This document shows, one piece after another, positions 46,586-57,751 of a stretch of 64,000 nucleotides of DNA. How positions within the stretch are numbered: the stretch's first letter is position 1; each line of letters begins with the position of its first letter. This DNA comes from Centrapalus pauciflorus (lineage: Eukaryota; Streptophyta; Magnoliopsida; Asterales; Asteraceae), in contig JAANYP010001767.1 in assembly GCA_020465985.1 (NCBI GenBank), forward strand, positions 190,906 to 254,905, written 5' to 3'. The notes below the pieces were generated by a model. The model did no database searches and was not told the DNA's origin. It saw only the letters and a program-made list of their open reading frames with translations. A program made the position numbers and the translations under genes.

Positions 46586-48788
46586 CTACTCATTACCAGT
46601 AGATGGACCTTGTTGTTGTTCCTTCATTTTCTTTTCAAACTCCTCATTGGCTTTGAGGAGTTTCTCCTACTCTAAACCAGCTACCCTTTGTTTCCTAGCT
46701 TCAACCTCTTCCACTTCATTTCTGAGGTACATAAATTCTGGGCCATCAAGTTCTCCTTTTTTATAGCATGTTGTAAGCAGATCCTATATGATAACTCTCC
46801 ACCTGGCATGTCTTTCAAAGCATCAGAGACTCTGAAGGCTATAACTTGTTTAAGACCAGCTTTGTGAAGGTCTTTAGGCTCTTAGGAAACACATTCTCTT
46901 GGTCAGAGGATCAACAAAGAATACCCCTTCCTCAGGCTCTTCAATATACTTGCCTTCTACAGGTTCAACACCTTTAGGCATGCTATGATCAATCCCTCTG
47001 ATCTCAACAGCGTAGACACCCTGCTCAATCATCTCAACCAACTCCTCAAGCTCTATGTCTTTCTTTTCTTTTCTAGGCTTCATCTTAGGTTCTATTTGTG
47101 AAGTACCATTGATCATGTCTTCTGAGATCAAGCCTAGTTCTTACAGCTTCTTCATTAGCTTTTCACATATGCCCTGACAGATTTAGGAGTCTCAGACTTT
47201 GAGCTGCTTGGGGCAACTGCAAGCTCTACCCATTCTCTGTATCCCATATTTGCAACATTAGTAGCTTCATAGAATTCTATTTCGGGGCCTTCAGTACCAT
47301 GCCTTGTGATTTAAAGCTTCCATTCCTGATTTTTCCTTGAAATGGGAACAACTTTTAAAATTGTCTCCTTGGCAAGTCTTGTGTCAGCTACATCAAAGAA
47401 CTTTTTCTTTGCCATGTTGTCAAAGTACAACTGGGTCCTTGCTAATGAAGGGGCAGAGGATACATGCTTTGCCTTTGTCACTATGACCTTTGTCCCTTGC
47501 TCATTTCAACCGTCTTTTCCATTGACTGACTCCTTTGCTACTTCCACCAGCATTCTTTGAACTTCCAAGGTAGGCAATTTAAATTTTCTTGCCTCCTTGT
47601 CAGCTAAGGCTTGAGAAGCTTTCATAGAGGCTGCTTCCGTTTTCTCTTTTGCAAATATCTCAGCCTGGTCTTATTTCCACTCATAACAAGTATCCAGTGG
47701 AATACCCATCTCTTTGGCTTGAGCATTGTCAAATTTGAGTTGAAGGATCTTTTGAGCAACAGTATCCACAACAGCTTTCCCTTTGCATTTGGCTGCTTTG
47801 GGCAGGGCTATTTCAGCTTCCTCTTCTTCTTCAGAGGTTTCTAAGAATAGCTGTCTTCTTTTGTTGGGCCCGTCCCTAGGAATAGATTTCTCCCCCCTTT
47901 GTTGGTGCAAGGCTTGGAGATCTAGCATGAGTAGGCTCAACAGCTTTTTTAGAAACTGTGGAAGTACCAGCAGCATCGCCAGTTTGTATATGACTTACTG
48001 CTTGGCCAACCGAAGTTGATTTCTCCTAATAGGGAGATGAAGATTTCTCCTCCTTAGACTTTGTCTTCAAGGTAGATTTCTTCTCCGCCTTTGAAGGAGA
48101 TGGAACAGAGCCTTCAACATCAGTTTTGCCTGAGGGAACAAATCCAACAGGCTTGGTTGCAGCAGTTTTGGGAACAGGTTTTGAACCAACCAAGCTATGC
48201 ACTAAGAAAGCCAGGTTGTCCTTGACCTCAGCTAACTTGGTAAGACATGTTGCAAGAGAAGAAAATTGGGAGGTGGCAGAGGTTGAAAGCTGGGAGATGG
48301 CAGTTCTGTCTGTATCATTGAACATCAGACTTCGAAGCTGTGTAAGAGTTAGTTCAATGTATTCTTGCATATCATCAAAGCCTGCTGCCATAGAGTTTGA
48401 CAGGGATACCACCAAGGTATTTAAGGAGGCTAAGGTAGAGGGCAGTATGGTAGAGCAAGTTTCAGCAATACATGACATTTGTTGGGAAACAGCTGCCAGG
48501 TTGGACACAAAGTCCTGTTGGTGAGATAGGAGGGAGGAAAGTGAGGATGATAGTTGTTGCAGCTGTGTAGTGAGTGCAAGAAGCTGAGAGGAGTAATCAG
48601 GTTGTAGAGAGGGGGTTGGTAAGGATGACTTGAACGAATTAAGAAATCCTGCGAGCTTTGCAGACACGGAGTCTGCAATTGTAGAGGGAAGGGTAGTCAT
48701 AGAGGTTTCTAAAGAACAGAAAGCTGTTTTTTCGAAGAAGATCTTTGGGTGATGGAGGAGTGTGGGTAGATTGTTTTGAATGTGTAGA
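46586..48788 (-). pseudogene. Post-pol ORF fragment of element F
   Basis: Covers the linker end, heptad region and C-terminal domain of the B-type post-pol ORF; the N-terminal domain is absent. The heptad part is open (48808-48026) with LLALTTQLQQLSSSLSSLL. An acidic SEEEEEAE stretch lies near 47840 and the C-terminal domain has EIRGIDHSMPKGVE and GVFFVDPLTKR. Frameshifts occur near 48020, 47660 and 47150. It ends at TAG 46586-46588. The segment 46289-46585 is the non-coding 3' part. Confidence 0.72.
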
Positions 48789-49270
48789 TTGTCTTTTTGG
48801 AAAGACATCCCACTATCTCTATGTCAAATGAGGAAGCTTCACTGAGATTCTCTGTGAGAGTATAAAAGGAAACTTCTAAGGAATGTGAGATGACCAAGAG
48901 TGTGATATTCAGATCGTGCAAAAGAAGTGTGTTTTCATGCATGCAAGTCTGCTTGAATAAAATAGTAACGTGGGTCCAAGCTGTTCTTATTTAAGTTGTC
49001 CATCTGTCTGTCTTGTAAACAGTGAGTTCATCTTAGTAAGTGTATTCGTTGTATCTAGTCGGAGTGTGTCTTAGATTAGTTAAACATCTGTTGTTTCTGT
49101 CATCTCAACTTGAACCATTCTACAATTCAGGCTTGTTTGTAATTAACACTTGTTGATAATATACATAAACATTGTGAAAAGTTTGTTGAGTTTTAAATAG
49201 TTGTATTCACCCCCCCCCCCCCCCCTCTACAGCTTAGAGCAACATACTAGGGAAACCTTTTGGGACCTAC
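48789..49270 (+). repeat. Partial B-family LTR in plus orientation
   Basis: Matches about the last 480 bp of the B LTR (equivalent to roughly 3897-4385), including GAGTATAAAAGG, AATAAAA and a 16-C tract, and ends CTACA at 49270. The first 640 bp or so are missing. It abuts the inverted post-pol ORF near 48788. Confidence 0.88.
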
Positions 49271-49340
49271 ATTGAATTTTCCGCAAAGTTTTAAATTAAC
49301 CTAGCAAGGGTATAGAAAACCCAACAGTGGTATCAAAGCC
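49271..49340 (+). other. Element G 5' LTR end and primer binding site
   Basis: The LTR tail ends ...AAACCCAACA at 49326. TGGTATCAAAGCC (49328-49340) is an initiator-Met-tRNA complement with one G-to-A change. The rest of this LTR is lost at the F junction. Confidence 0.75.
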
Positions 49341-50889
49341 AGTTAACCTAACGAGCTTTGCACTAATTTTGAGAGATGAGTTTCGAAAGTTAGTTTAATT
49401 CTTTCGAAAATTTGTATTTAATTATTTTCCGATTTTTTTAATTTAATTTTAATTTGAGTTTTATTTTTTTAATTAACTTGTTTAAATGTAAAAATTAATA
49501 TTAAAAAGTATAAATAATATCCGAAAATTATTTTATTACATTTATCCAAAATTTTTATAAATTTTCGGAATTTTGGATAATTAGTTTAACCTTAAAAATA
49601 GTTTTTAATATTAAATTAATTATTTAAATTATGAAAAAAAATAGTTTTTCAAATATTTTTCAAAGATTCGGAACTTTTAAAAGGATAATTCCGAATTATT
49701 AAATAAATAATTATTTTAAAATTTTAGGATTTTGTTAATTTAATTAAGGATTTGATTTTTAGGATTTTAGATAAACATGCCTTAGAGATAAGTTTGATTT
49801 TCTAGGTTAATCCTAAATGCTATTTATCTAGATGTTGCCTTAATTTAAATTAAGTGCTTATCCTAAAGGTTTTAGAAAATTATAATTTATTAGGATAAAC
49901 TTGTATTATCCTAGGTTTAAATTTTGAGGATTTATATGGTTATATATATAGGTTTCAGATTTAATATATATAGTTGATAATTAAAAGTTTCTTATTTAAT
50001 CTATTTATTAAAACTGAAAAAATATATATAAATATAAATATTAATTTAAACCCTAACATTTTAAATTGTTTAAGATATACCCTGTATTTTAAAATGTTTA
50101 AAATAAACCCCTTAATTTTAAATGTTTAAAATTAAACCCTAAGATTTAAAAGACATTTATATATGTATTATTGATTATATATATATATCATTTAAATCTA
50201 ATTACATCGTCAGTCAATTGATAAATCGGCTCACCCATAGTGAACAAACTATGAACGAGGTATAAGGCGGGTCGCTCTGCTTCCCTAAAGGAATAGGTTT
50301 TTAACAGCTTCGCGCTGACCTGCCTCCTCCGCTTCGCTGTGTGTTCAATGGAGCTACCGAGGACTTTTGATAGGATGATGTTCAGATTAAAAGTATAATC
50401 TAAAGTACTAAAAGAAAATCCCGTTTTAGATATATCAAAAGTGAATTAGTATGCTAACCCATGAAAAATGCACATCTCTTATATGTACCGTTAGTGGAGT
50501 GTGTGTGGTTTACCGGCACACTAATGTGAGGACATATTAGGGTGTGATGTAGGACTCGCGATTCCCGGACTGATCCATGTCGGGTCTTACGCAGTTTTGC
50601 ATGGTTAGATTTACCATCTTGTCTGTGATCCTCGGCACCCCAGTCACGGATAGGAAATGAGCATAACTGAGTTTAACATGCCATTGACAATATACAATGA
50701 ATCTCAAAAGATCTAGGAATTTCATAGAGATTGAAATCGACAAGAGTTTTGTCCACCTAAAATAAATTCGCGGCGTGATTACAGCTACCCTTTTCATAAA
50801 TTGAATCGAAAATATGGATCCTAGCCTTAATTCAGATTGGGTAAATTTTTTAAGGAATACTTCATACTAACTAAAACTTTATCACACAG
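49341..50889 (+). other. Element G untranslated leader
   Basis: About 1.5 kb, very AT-rich from 49380 to 50200, then more balanced with phrases such as 'tttaccggcacactaatgtg'. No coding frame supported. Long AT-rich leaders are usual in this kind of copia element. Confidence 0.6.
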
Positions 50890-51660
50890 ATGTCTACTTC
50901 TAATGATACACCCACTCCTGCTCCCAACCACGCATCCAGCTTCTCACTCCTTTCCGTTCTGGGTAGGGAAAAGTTATCTGGTCCGAACTATGTGGACAGG
51001 ATGAGAAACCTCAGGTTTACGCTGAGGAATGAGAACAAAGAGTATGTTCTCGTCATCCATGGTTCCTGAGCTTGCTAAAGCCTTTGAGAATACATGGGCC
51101 TTTGAGATGAATCAGCAGCTTAAGGAGATGTTCTTGGCTAAGGCGAGCAAAGAGCGCCTTGATGTGGTAAGATCCCTCATGGCTTGCAAGCCGAAACCTG
51201 AAGCTTCTATCTGTCTTTCGTCCTTGAGATGAAGGGGTACTTCGATAGGCTGGAGGCACTCAATATGGTGTTCGACTCTGAATTTTTCACCAATATTATT
51301 ATTTCTAGATTGCCCGCTATTTATAATAAGTTTGTACTCTCCTATCAAATGAATATGAATAAGGAGACGTCATCATGGAACTGCATAATCTGCTCCGAAC
51401 CGCTGAACATGACATCAAGAAAGATGAGACCCCTATGGCCCCTATGCTGACTGTCGGTAAGGCTTCAAAGAAACGAAAGTCCTCCTGGAAGGCCCCAAAA
51501 GGAAAGTCCAAGAAAGGGTCTCAAGGGAAAACAGAGTCCGGAATGTGCCTGTAAAAGACCCGAAGGAAGCAGTATGCTTTTAATGCAATGGCAAGGGGCA
51601 CTGGAAGCGAAGTTGCCCAGCATATCTTAAGGACCTTAAGGACAGTAAGGTCGAAAAGGC
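50890..51660 (+). pseudogene. gag: Element G gag
   Basis: ATG at 50890. It reads LLSVLGREKLSGPNYVD and RNLRFTLRNENKEYVL, the usual copia gag start. A TGA at 51068 and frameshifts near 51230 and 51375 follow. The Lys-rich part KRKSSWKAPKGKSKKG leads to a knuckle at about 51571-51612 in which C-x2-C-x4-H-x4-C is kept but one codon is TAA. Confidence 0.8.
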
Positions 51661-52900
51661 TAGCACTTCAGGTATGTTCATGATCGAACTCCATAACACT
51701 TCTATCTCTAATTCATGGGTTCTTGATACAGGATGTGGTACTCACATTTGCTTTGTATTGCGGGGACTAAGGGAAAGTAGAAGTCTGAAGCATGGGGAGC
51801 TGAACCTAATCATGGGAAATCGAAAGATCACGCCTCTGAAGAAAGTCAGAAGGTTCTAGCTCGTGCTTAGATCAGGAGTAGAGATTAGTTTAAATAAGTG
51901 TTGTTATTCACCCGATATGAATCGGTACATCATTTCTCTATTTTCCTTGTATATGGATGGATACACTTTTAGCTTTGATAATAATAATGGAAATATTTTG
52001 GTTTATTTGAAAGATGTTTCTATATTCAAAGCTTGTCCTAATAATGGCATATATGAATCTGTTGAGTGTGATGACAATCTATTAATTAATGTTGATTTTA
52101 ACGAAATTGATAAGTCCAAATTGTGGCACTGTCGTTTTGGGCACATTAACAAGAAACGTATCGCCCAATTCCAAAAGGATGGAGTGTTGGAATCATTCGA
52201 CCTAAAATCGGATGATGTATGTGAATCTTGTTTACAAGACAAGATGGCAAAATCACCATTCACATGAATGTATGAAAGATGCGAAGGACTATTGGACTTG
52301 GTCCACACAGATGTATGTGGGCCATTCCGAAGTGCTACAAAAGGGGAAAATCGGTATTATGTCACCTTTACAGATGAATATAGTAGATATGGATATGTTT
52401 ATCTGATTAAACATAAGTCCGACACTTTTGAGACATTCAAAAGATATCAAAGTGAAGTGGAGAATCAACTGGGCAGAAAGATAAAGGTTCTCCGCTCCGA
52501 CACGGGAGGAGAGTACCTTAGTATCGAGTTTTTCGATCATCTTAGAAACTGGGGAATAGTTTCCCAGTTAACTCCCACCCAGAACACCACAACTCAATGG
52601 AGTTGCAGAGAGGAGAAACAGGACCTTGATAGACATGATCCGATCTATGATGAGTCGAGCAACACTTCCGGTCTGTTTTTGGGGTTATGCAGTAGAAACA
52701 GCGGCACATATCCTAAATCTAGTACCCACTAAGAAGGTTTCAAAGACACCATACGAGATGTGGAAGGGAAAACGTCCATCCCTTAGTCACATCAAAATCT
52801 TGGGTTGTGAGGTTTCGTTAGACGAGAAACTCCTGACAAGCTCCCACAAAGATCTGCAAAGTGTCTGTTTATCGGTTAACCACAAGACTCTTTTGGATAT
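51661..52900 (+). pseudogene. pol: Element G protease and integrase
   Basis: The protease has WVLDTGCGTHIC, with D-T-G intact, near 51717. A stop occurs at 51857. The integrase zinc domain reads WHCRFGHIN and CESCLQDKM. The core has D in VHTDVCGP and D in RSDTGGEY. The Glu motif NGVAERRNRTL is split by a frameshift near 52590. A TGA at 52265 and further frameshifts near 52700 and 52800 follow. Confidence 0.85.
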
Positions 52901-54790
52901 TTGTTTTACAGACCACTTGAAAATGTAGTGTTTGTATCTCGAAGAGGATTGTTCCTCGAGAGGGAAATAATGTCTAAAGTGGACAGTGAGAGTAAGATCG
53001 ATCTTGATGATATTCAAGATTCTATCGATGAAGAACCAACTGCAAACACTGACCATCAACGTGAGGCTGAGATGCCTGTTGAACCTAATGACATATCCTT
53101 ACCATTGTGCAGATCCAGTAGAGTTAGCAATCCACCTGAATTCTACTATGGTTTCCATATTGAACAGGATGATATGAGTAGTGACAGTACACAAGTCAAC
53201 TTAGACGAACCAGCTAACTACCGGGAAGCGATGGCAGGCCCTGAGGCAACCAAGTGGAAGGACGCTATGGATAGCGAGATTGAATCCATATATGGCAACC
53301 AAGTCTGTAACTTGGTTGATCCCACACCCGGTCTGAAGACGGTGTGTTATAAGTGGATATTCAAGAAGAAAACGAATATGAACGAAAAAGTGCACACTTA
53401 CAAAGCCAGACTGCTGGCAAAGGGCTATACTCAAACCTACGGGATTGATTATGAGGTAACCTTCTCACCAGTAGCTAAGATTAAATCTATCAGGATAGTG
53501 CTAGCCATAGCTGCATTTCATGACTATGAAATTTGGCAGATGGATGTCAAAACCGCTTTCCTTAACAGGAAACTAACAGAGGATGTGTTTATGACACAAC
53601 CCCAAGGTTTTGTAGACGCAAAGTACCCTAAGAAAGTGTGTATGCTTCAGATTTCCAATTATGGACTTAAGCAAGCTTCTCGAAGCTGGAATCTTTGCTT
53701 TCATGAGAAAATCACAGAGTTTGGATTTTCTAGAAGCGAAGATGAGTCCAGCATATATGTCAAGGTTAGTGAGAGCACTGTAGTGTTCCTGGTATTGTAT
53801 GATGATGACAAATTACTCATACGAAACGACATCCCAACATTACAAAGTGTAAAAGATTGGTTGGGAAGATGTTTCCCTATGAAGGATCAAGGAGATGCAG
53901 CTTTTATTCTAGGTATAAAGATTTATAGGGATAGAACGAGACGTCTAATAGGACTGAGCCAGGATACGTACTTGGACAAAATACTGAAAAGGTTCATTAT
54001 GGAGAAGTCTAAGAAAGGGAACCTTCCCTTTGCTCATGTCATAACGATTAGTAAAGACATGATTCCGAAGACACAGGAGGAACGAGACAGAATGAGTCGA
54101 GTTCCATATGCTTCGGTCATAGGATCTATAATGTATGCCATGACATGTACAAGGCCTGATGTCTCATTTGCTCTGAGCATGGTGAGTCGACATCAGTCGG
54201 ACCCTGGTGAAGGTCATTGGACGGCGGTCAACTACATTCTAAAGTATTTAAGAAATACTAAGGACATGTTCTTGGTCTATGGTGGACAAGATGGACTCAA
54301 AGTAACTGGTTATTGCGATGCGAGTTTCCAAACAGATAGAGATAACTGTCAGGCACAGTCTGGTTGGGTTTTCTTATTGAACGAGGGAGCCGTGACGTGG
54401 AAGAGTTCGAAGAAGGAAACCGTGGCAGACTCTACTTGTGAATCAAAGTATATTGCGGCCTTAAAATCCTCAAAGGAAGCCATCTGGTTGAGGAATTTCA
54501 TTGGAGATCTTGGAGTTGTCCCAACGATTCAAGACCCCATCGAAATATTCGGCAACAACGAAAGTGTTGTTTCATTGACTAAAGAACCCAAGGATCATGG
54601 AAATTCCAAGAACGTTGATCAGAGGTACCATTTTGTTCGTAGCAAGGTTGAAGAAGGACATGTGATTGTGAAGAGAGTGCGATCAGAGGAGAATCCAGCT
54701 GATCCATTCACAAAGCCACTTTCTCAACCGAAACACTATAGTCATGCTGTTAGCATAGGATTACGAGATGATGTAAAGTTTAGTAGTTAG
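52901..54790 (+). CDS. pol: Element G reverse transcriptase and RNase H, 629-aa open frame
   Basis: The longest open frame in the window. RT motifs: YKWIFKKK, KARLLAKGYTQ, FSPVAKIKSIR, QMDVKTAFLN, NYGLKQASRSWN. The active-site box reads LYDDDKLLI where copia has YVDDILLI, so the Asp pair is kept but its neighbours are changed. RNase H follows: CDASFQTDRD, DSTCESKYIAA, FGNNESVVSLT and ADPFTKPLS. In the last but one, Asp-to-Asn removes a catalytic residue. The frame is part of the polyprotein, so the listed start is not a true initiation site. The lack of stops suggests a younger copy than its gag implies. Confidence 0.85.
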   Translation: MFYRPLENVVFVSRRGLFLEREIMSKVDSESKIDLDDIQDSIDEEPTANTDHQREAEMPVEPNDISLPLCRSSRVSNPPEFYYGFHIEQDDMSSDSTQVNLDEPANYREAMAGPEATKWKDAMDSEIESIYGNQVCNLVDPTPGLKTVCYKWIFKKKTNMNEKVHTYKARLLAKGYTQTYGIDYEVTFSPVAKIKSIRIVLAIAAFHDYEIWQMDVKTAFLNRKLTEDVFMTQPQGFVDAKYPKKVCMLQISNYGLKQASRSWNLCFHEKITEFGFSRSEDESSIYVKVSESTVVFLVLYDDDKLLIRNDIPTLQSVKDWLGRCFPMKDQGDAAFILGIKIYRDRTRRLIGLSQDTYLDKILKRFIMEKSKKGNLPFAHVITISKDMIPKTQEERDRMSRVPYASVIGSIMYAMTCTRPDVSFALSMVSRHQSDPGEGHWTAVNYILKYLRNTKDMFLVYGGQDGLKVTGYCDASFQTDRDNCQAQSGWVFLLNEGAVTWKSSKKETVADSTCESKYIAALKSSKEAIWLRNFIGDLGVVPTIQDPIEIFGNNESVVSLTKEPKDHGNSKNVDQRYHFVRSKVEEGHVIVKRVRSEENPADPFTKPLSQPKHYSHAVSIGLRDDVKFSS

Positions 54791-55093
54791 TTTGAGTTTG
54801 AAACATTGTAACAATGATTTGAAATTGTAATAGATTTGGTAATTAAATAATGGAGATTTATTTATTTGCAAAGTGCTACCATCTTCTATTAGTTTATCTT
54901 TGTGTTTCCTTTTGCATGTTTAGAACCAACTTCCAGAACAATTAATTTTATTCAAATTTCTCAGTCGTTCGGACTACCGGGAGTTAGTGTTGAATTAAGA
55001 CTGTCGTGGAATGTTAGTAGATTGTCAAGAGTTTGACATAGAATAGAGATTGCTGCAACATTAATGTACTTAATAGAGATTTAAGTATAGGGC
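54791..55093 (+). other. Element G 3' untranslated DNA, left of H
   Basis: About 300 bp without coding signal, ending in target copy AGGGC (55089-55093) where H begins. It resumes at 63246. Confidence 0.7.
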
Positions 55094-55306
55094 TGATATT
55101 GTCTTATTTATGCATATATTTATGCAACAATATCATTCTTTTTATGCGCTTAAACATATAAGTTATGATGGTAAAAGTTCATTTTCTTGTTATTTTTATT
55201 TGCAGGTTTAATTGAGTACAAGACAATAGAATAACATGATTATTTCAGCTTAAAGTGAAAAATATGAGAGCATGCTAGGAGGTCCAAAGAAAGTTCAAGA
55301 TTTGAG
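55094..55306 (+). repeat. Element H 5' LTR fragment
   Basis: Matches 60145 onward almost base for base up to 'caagatttgag' and diverges abruptly after 55306. The remaining 2.9 kb or so of the LTR are absent. Confidence 0.9.
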
Positions 55307-56487
55307 AGAAGCTTTTTCCTATACTATAGTTGCAAGTCTATTGTTCTCTTTCGGAATTAGGTGAAACAAAGCTTCAAACAAAGAGGTTGGGCTGTTCACT
55401 TCATTGATTTGACTTCACTTTACTTAAGATTAAAGAGAGGGGCCGGGCGGGCAGTAAAGGCTCATTTAGTAGACAGCGAGCGAGCAGCACGCACCTACTC
55501 CTATCCAAATGAAAAGCAGCAAGCTTAACTTGAATTGAAGAAGCGAGCCTCTATCAGAGAAAGGAAAGCCGTTACGCGTTAGCGCATCCGTTTTCTTGTT
55601 CGTTAGTGCCCTTCCTTCAGCTGGCTTCGCCTTATCTATTCATCTCTTTTTTCAAATAGAGATTTGGGGATCTCTCTTGTTCATAGATCTTGAAACCAGA
55701 TCTATCTCCGGAAGAACCAACACTTAAAGAGTGTAAGCAACTGAAGGTTCCCACCCTGTCCCCGACATTGTTCTCCGACGATGTCCCCTGGGCGAAAGGG
55801 GGCACCATTCTCTTTCTTTCTTCAATCGTTCCGATCAGGACAAGTGGGTTGGTTCGTTTCGTCCTCCTATCTACGCAATTCTCTGTCTTCGTTCGTGATC
55901 ATGTTGGGCGAAAGGTAGTTATAGAGGAGCGGCTGTGAAAGGGCTCTTCCCCCCTTTCCATTGAAGTAGGGAGGGCTTCCTTCCCCACCATTCCGGCCTA
56001 TTATTGATAGGGATTTTACCGATGCTGAAGGTAGCTTGCTTACCAAGCCACCCACTTGAGAAGCTGGTCGCTAGAAAGAAGCGACGAGGAAGCAAAGCTG
56101 TCTACGAAGCTTTGCTTCTCCCCCTGTAGTCGTAATACTCGGCTTGTCGCTACTTTGATTCAAAAGGTAACCGATGGTTCCCGACTTTCTTTGGTTTCCG
56201 CAACCGTAACCATTTTTCCGATTACATAAACCTTTTTTTTAATAGCGATACGCTATAAAAAAAGTGAAGGATAAGCTACCAATCTAGAAGCGGTAGCTTC
56301 CCGCCTCCTTCATTCCTACTGCCTCCTTCAGTGAGAAGTTCCCTTCCTTTTTATAAAAAAAATGCCTGATTGGTCTGCTCAGCAAACGTACAAAGTGGAC
56401 CGCTGTTTGGCTGACCCCCTTCTCCCCATTCGGGTTGGGTTGACCCAGAAGTACAGTAAGAAGGAATGGAACCGCTTGCATGGTCAC
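55307..56487. other. Mitochondrial-like DNA block (putative NUMT)
   Basis: A 1.2-kb stretch clearly richer in G+C than its AT-rich surroundings, with phrases typical of plant mitochondrial spacers ('gcgagcgagcagcacgcacc', 'gaagaagcgagcc', 'gcgttagcgcatccg'). It contains a perfect hairpin with U-tract arms around AATAGCG/CGCTATA (56233-56263), like mitochondrial 3'-end structures. An 82-codon frame at 55690-55938 is unrecognised and I do not call it a gene. It meets Athila RT near 56488. The identification is from composition and remembered style, not from a search. Confidence 0.5.
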
Positions 56488-57140
56488 TGGATGGAGGGTA
56501 TGCATAGATTATCGGAAACTTAATGATGCTACCCGAAAGGACCACTTTCCTCTTCCCTTCATTGACTAGATGTTAGAGAGACTAGTAGGGAATGGGTTCT
56601 ACTGCTTCCTTGATGGTTTCTCTGGCTACATTCAGATTCCTATCAACCCAAAGGATGAGGAGAAGACCACCTTCACCTGTCCTTTCAGGACCTTTGCTTA
56701 CAGGCGGATGCCTTTTGGTTTCTGCAACGCTCCTGCCACTTTCCAGTGTTGTATGACAGCCATCTTCCATGACATGATCGAGGATTGCATGGAGGTTTTC
56801 ATGGACGATTTTTCAGTATTCGGCAATTCCTTCGATTCATGTCTCTTGAACCTTGAGCGTATCCTGACTAGATGCGAGGAGTCTCACCTTGTGTTGAATT
56901 GGGAAAATGGCACTGTATGGTTTGAGAAGGCATAGATCTCGGCCATAAAATCTCAAGTGTGGGAATGGAGGTCGAAAAATCCAAGATTGACGTGATTTCC
57001 AAACTCCTTCCACCCACGAATGTCAAAGCGGTTCGTAGGTTTTTGGGTCATGTCGGGTTCTATAGGCGCTTTATCAAAGATTTTTCAAAGATCGCCCGGC
57101 CTCTCACCCAACTTCTCGTGAATCATGATACCACCAGATT
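56488..57140 (+). pseudogene. pol: Element H reverse transcriptase, 5'-truncated
   Basis: Begins inside the motif VTGWRVCIDYRKLN, directly after the mitochondrial-like block. FPLPFID, a TAG at 56568, then MLERLVGNGFYCFLDGFSGY, RRMPFGFCNAPATFQ, active-site box VFMDDFSVF and LVLNWE. A frameshift near 56915 and stops follow. RT resumes in 56959-57168 with RRFLGHVGFYRRFIKDFSKIA. Confidence 0.87.
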
Positions 57141-57560
57141 GGTCCTCACCATTCGAGCTAATGTGTGATGCTAGCGATTACGCGCTAGGAGCTAACCTGG
57201 GACAAAGAAAGAATAATCATTTTCAGCCTATCTACTATGCGATTCGCACTCTGACCGCGACCCAGGGACATTACACTACCACTGAAAAAGAGCTCCTAGC
57301 GGTAGTTTTTGCATTCGACAAGTTTCGTCAGTAATTGGTGCTTTCAAAGACCGTAGTCTATACTGGCCATTCTGCCCTCAAAAATCTATTTGCCAAGTAA
57401 GATGCAAAGCCGAGACGAATTCGTTGGATCCTATTCTTACAGGAATTCGAGATTGAGATCCGCGACAAAAAAGGGGCAGAAAACCTAGCTGCTGATCATC
57501 TCTCTCGGCTCGAGAACCCAACTCTCGAGGAGCTTAAGGAGTCTACCATCAAGGACACAT
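57125..57560 (+). pseudogene. pol: Element H RNase H
   Basis: FELMCDASDYALGA carries the first Asp, TTTEKELLAVVFAFDKFR the Glu, then a TAA at 57332. After it the frame reads YTGHSALKNLF, with Asp-to-Gly, and ADHLSRLEN (near 57490-57520). It is decayed but clearly Athila-type. Confidence 0.82.
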
Positions 57561-57751
57561 TCCTTGATGAGTTCTTACAGATGATCAAGTCCCGTGAGGA
57601 TGATGACCCATGGTTTGCTAGCATAGCAAATTACCTTGCAGCAGGTATCGTAGAAAAAGGGTTGACATACTAAAAGAAGCGACAGCTTTTAAGTGATTCC
57701 AAGTTCTATCATTGGTATCCGCCCTATCTCTTCCATTTAGGTGCCGACTAT

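Larger units (their letters stand above)
45162..49270. mobile_element. Element F, rearranged B-family remnant with inverted LTR copies
   Basis: Left: a complete minus-strand LTR (45162-46287) and polypurine tract, then a minus-strand post-pol ORF to about 48788. Right: a partial LTR in the plus orientation (48789-49270) ending GGGACCTACA. Gag and pol are missing. The left flank is E gag (CATAC) and the right flank is the end of G's 5' LTR (TTGAA), so there is no target duplication. It is a rearranged product, not a simple insertion. Confidence 0.85.

Noticed and set aside
50537..50797. 86-codon minus-strand frame in the leader of G
   Set aside because: No recognisable domain, antisense to an untranslated leader, with no promoter or homologue visible in the window.
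55690..55938. 82-codon frame in the mitochondrial-like block as a gene
   Set aside because: Unrecognised, short, and lies in probable organelle spacer; no supporting signal.
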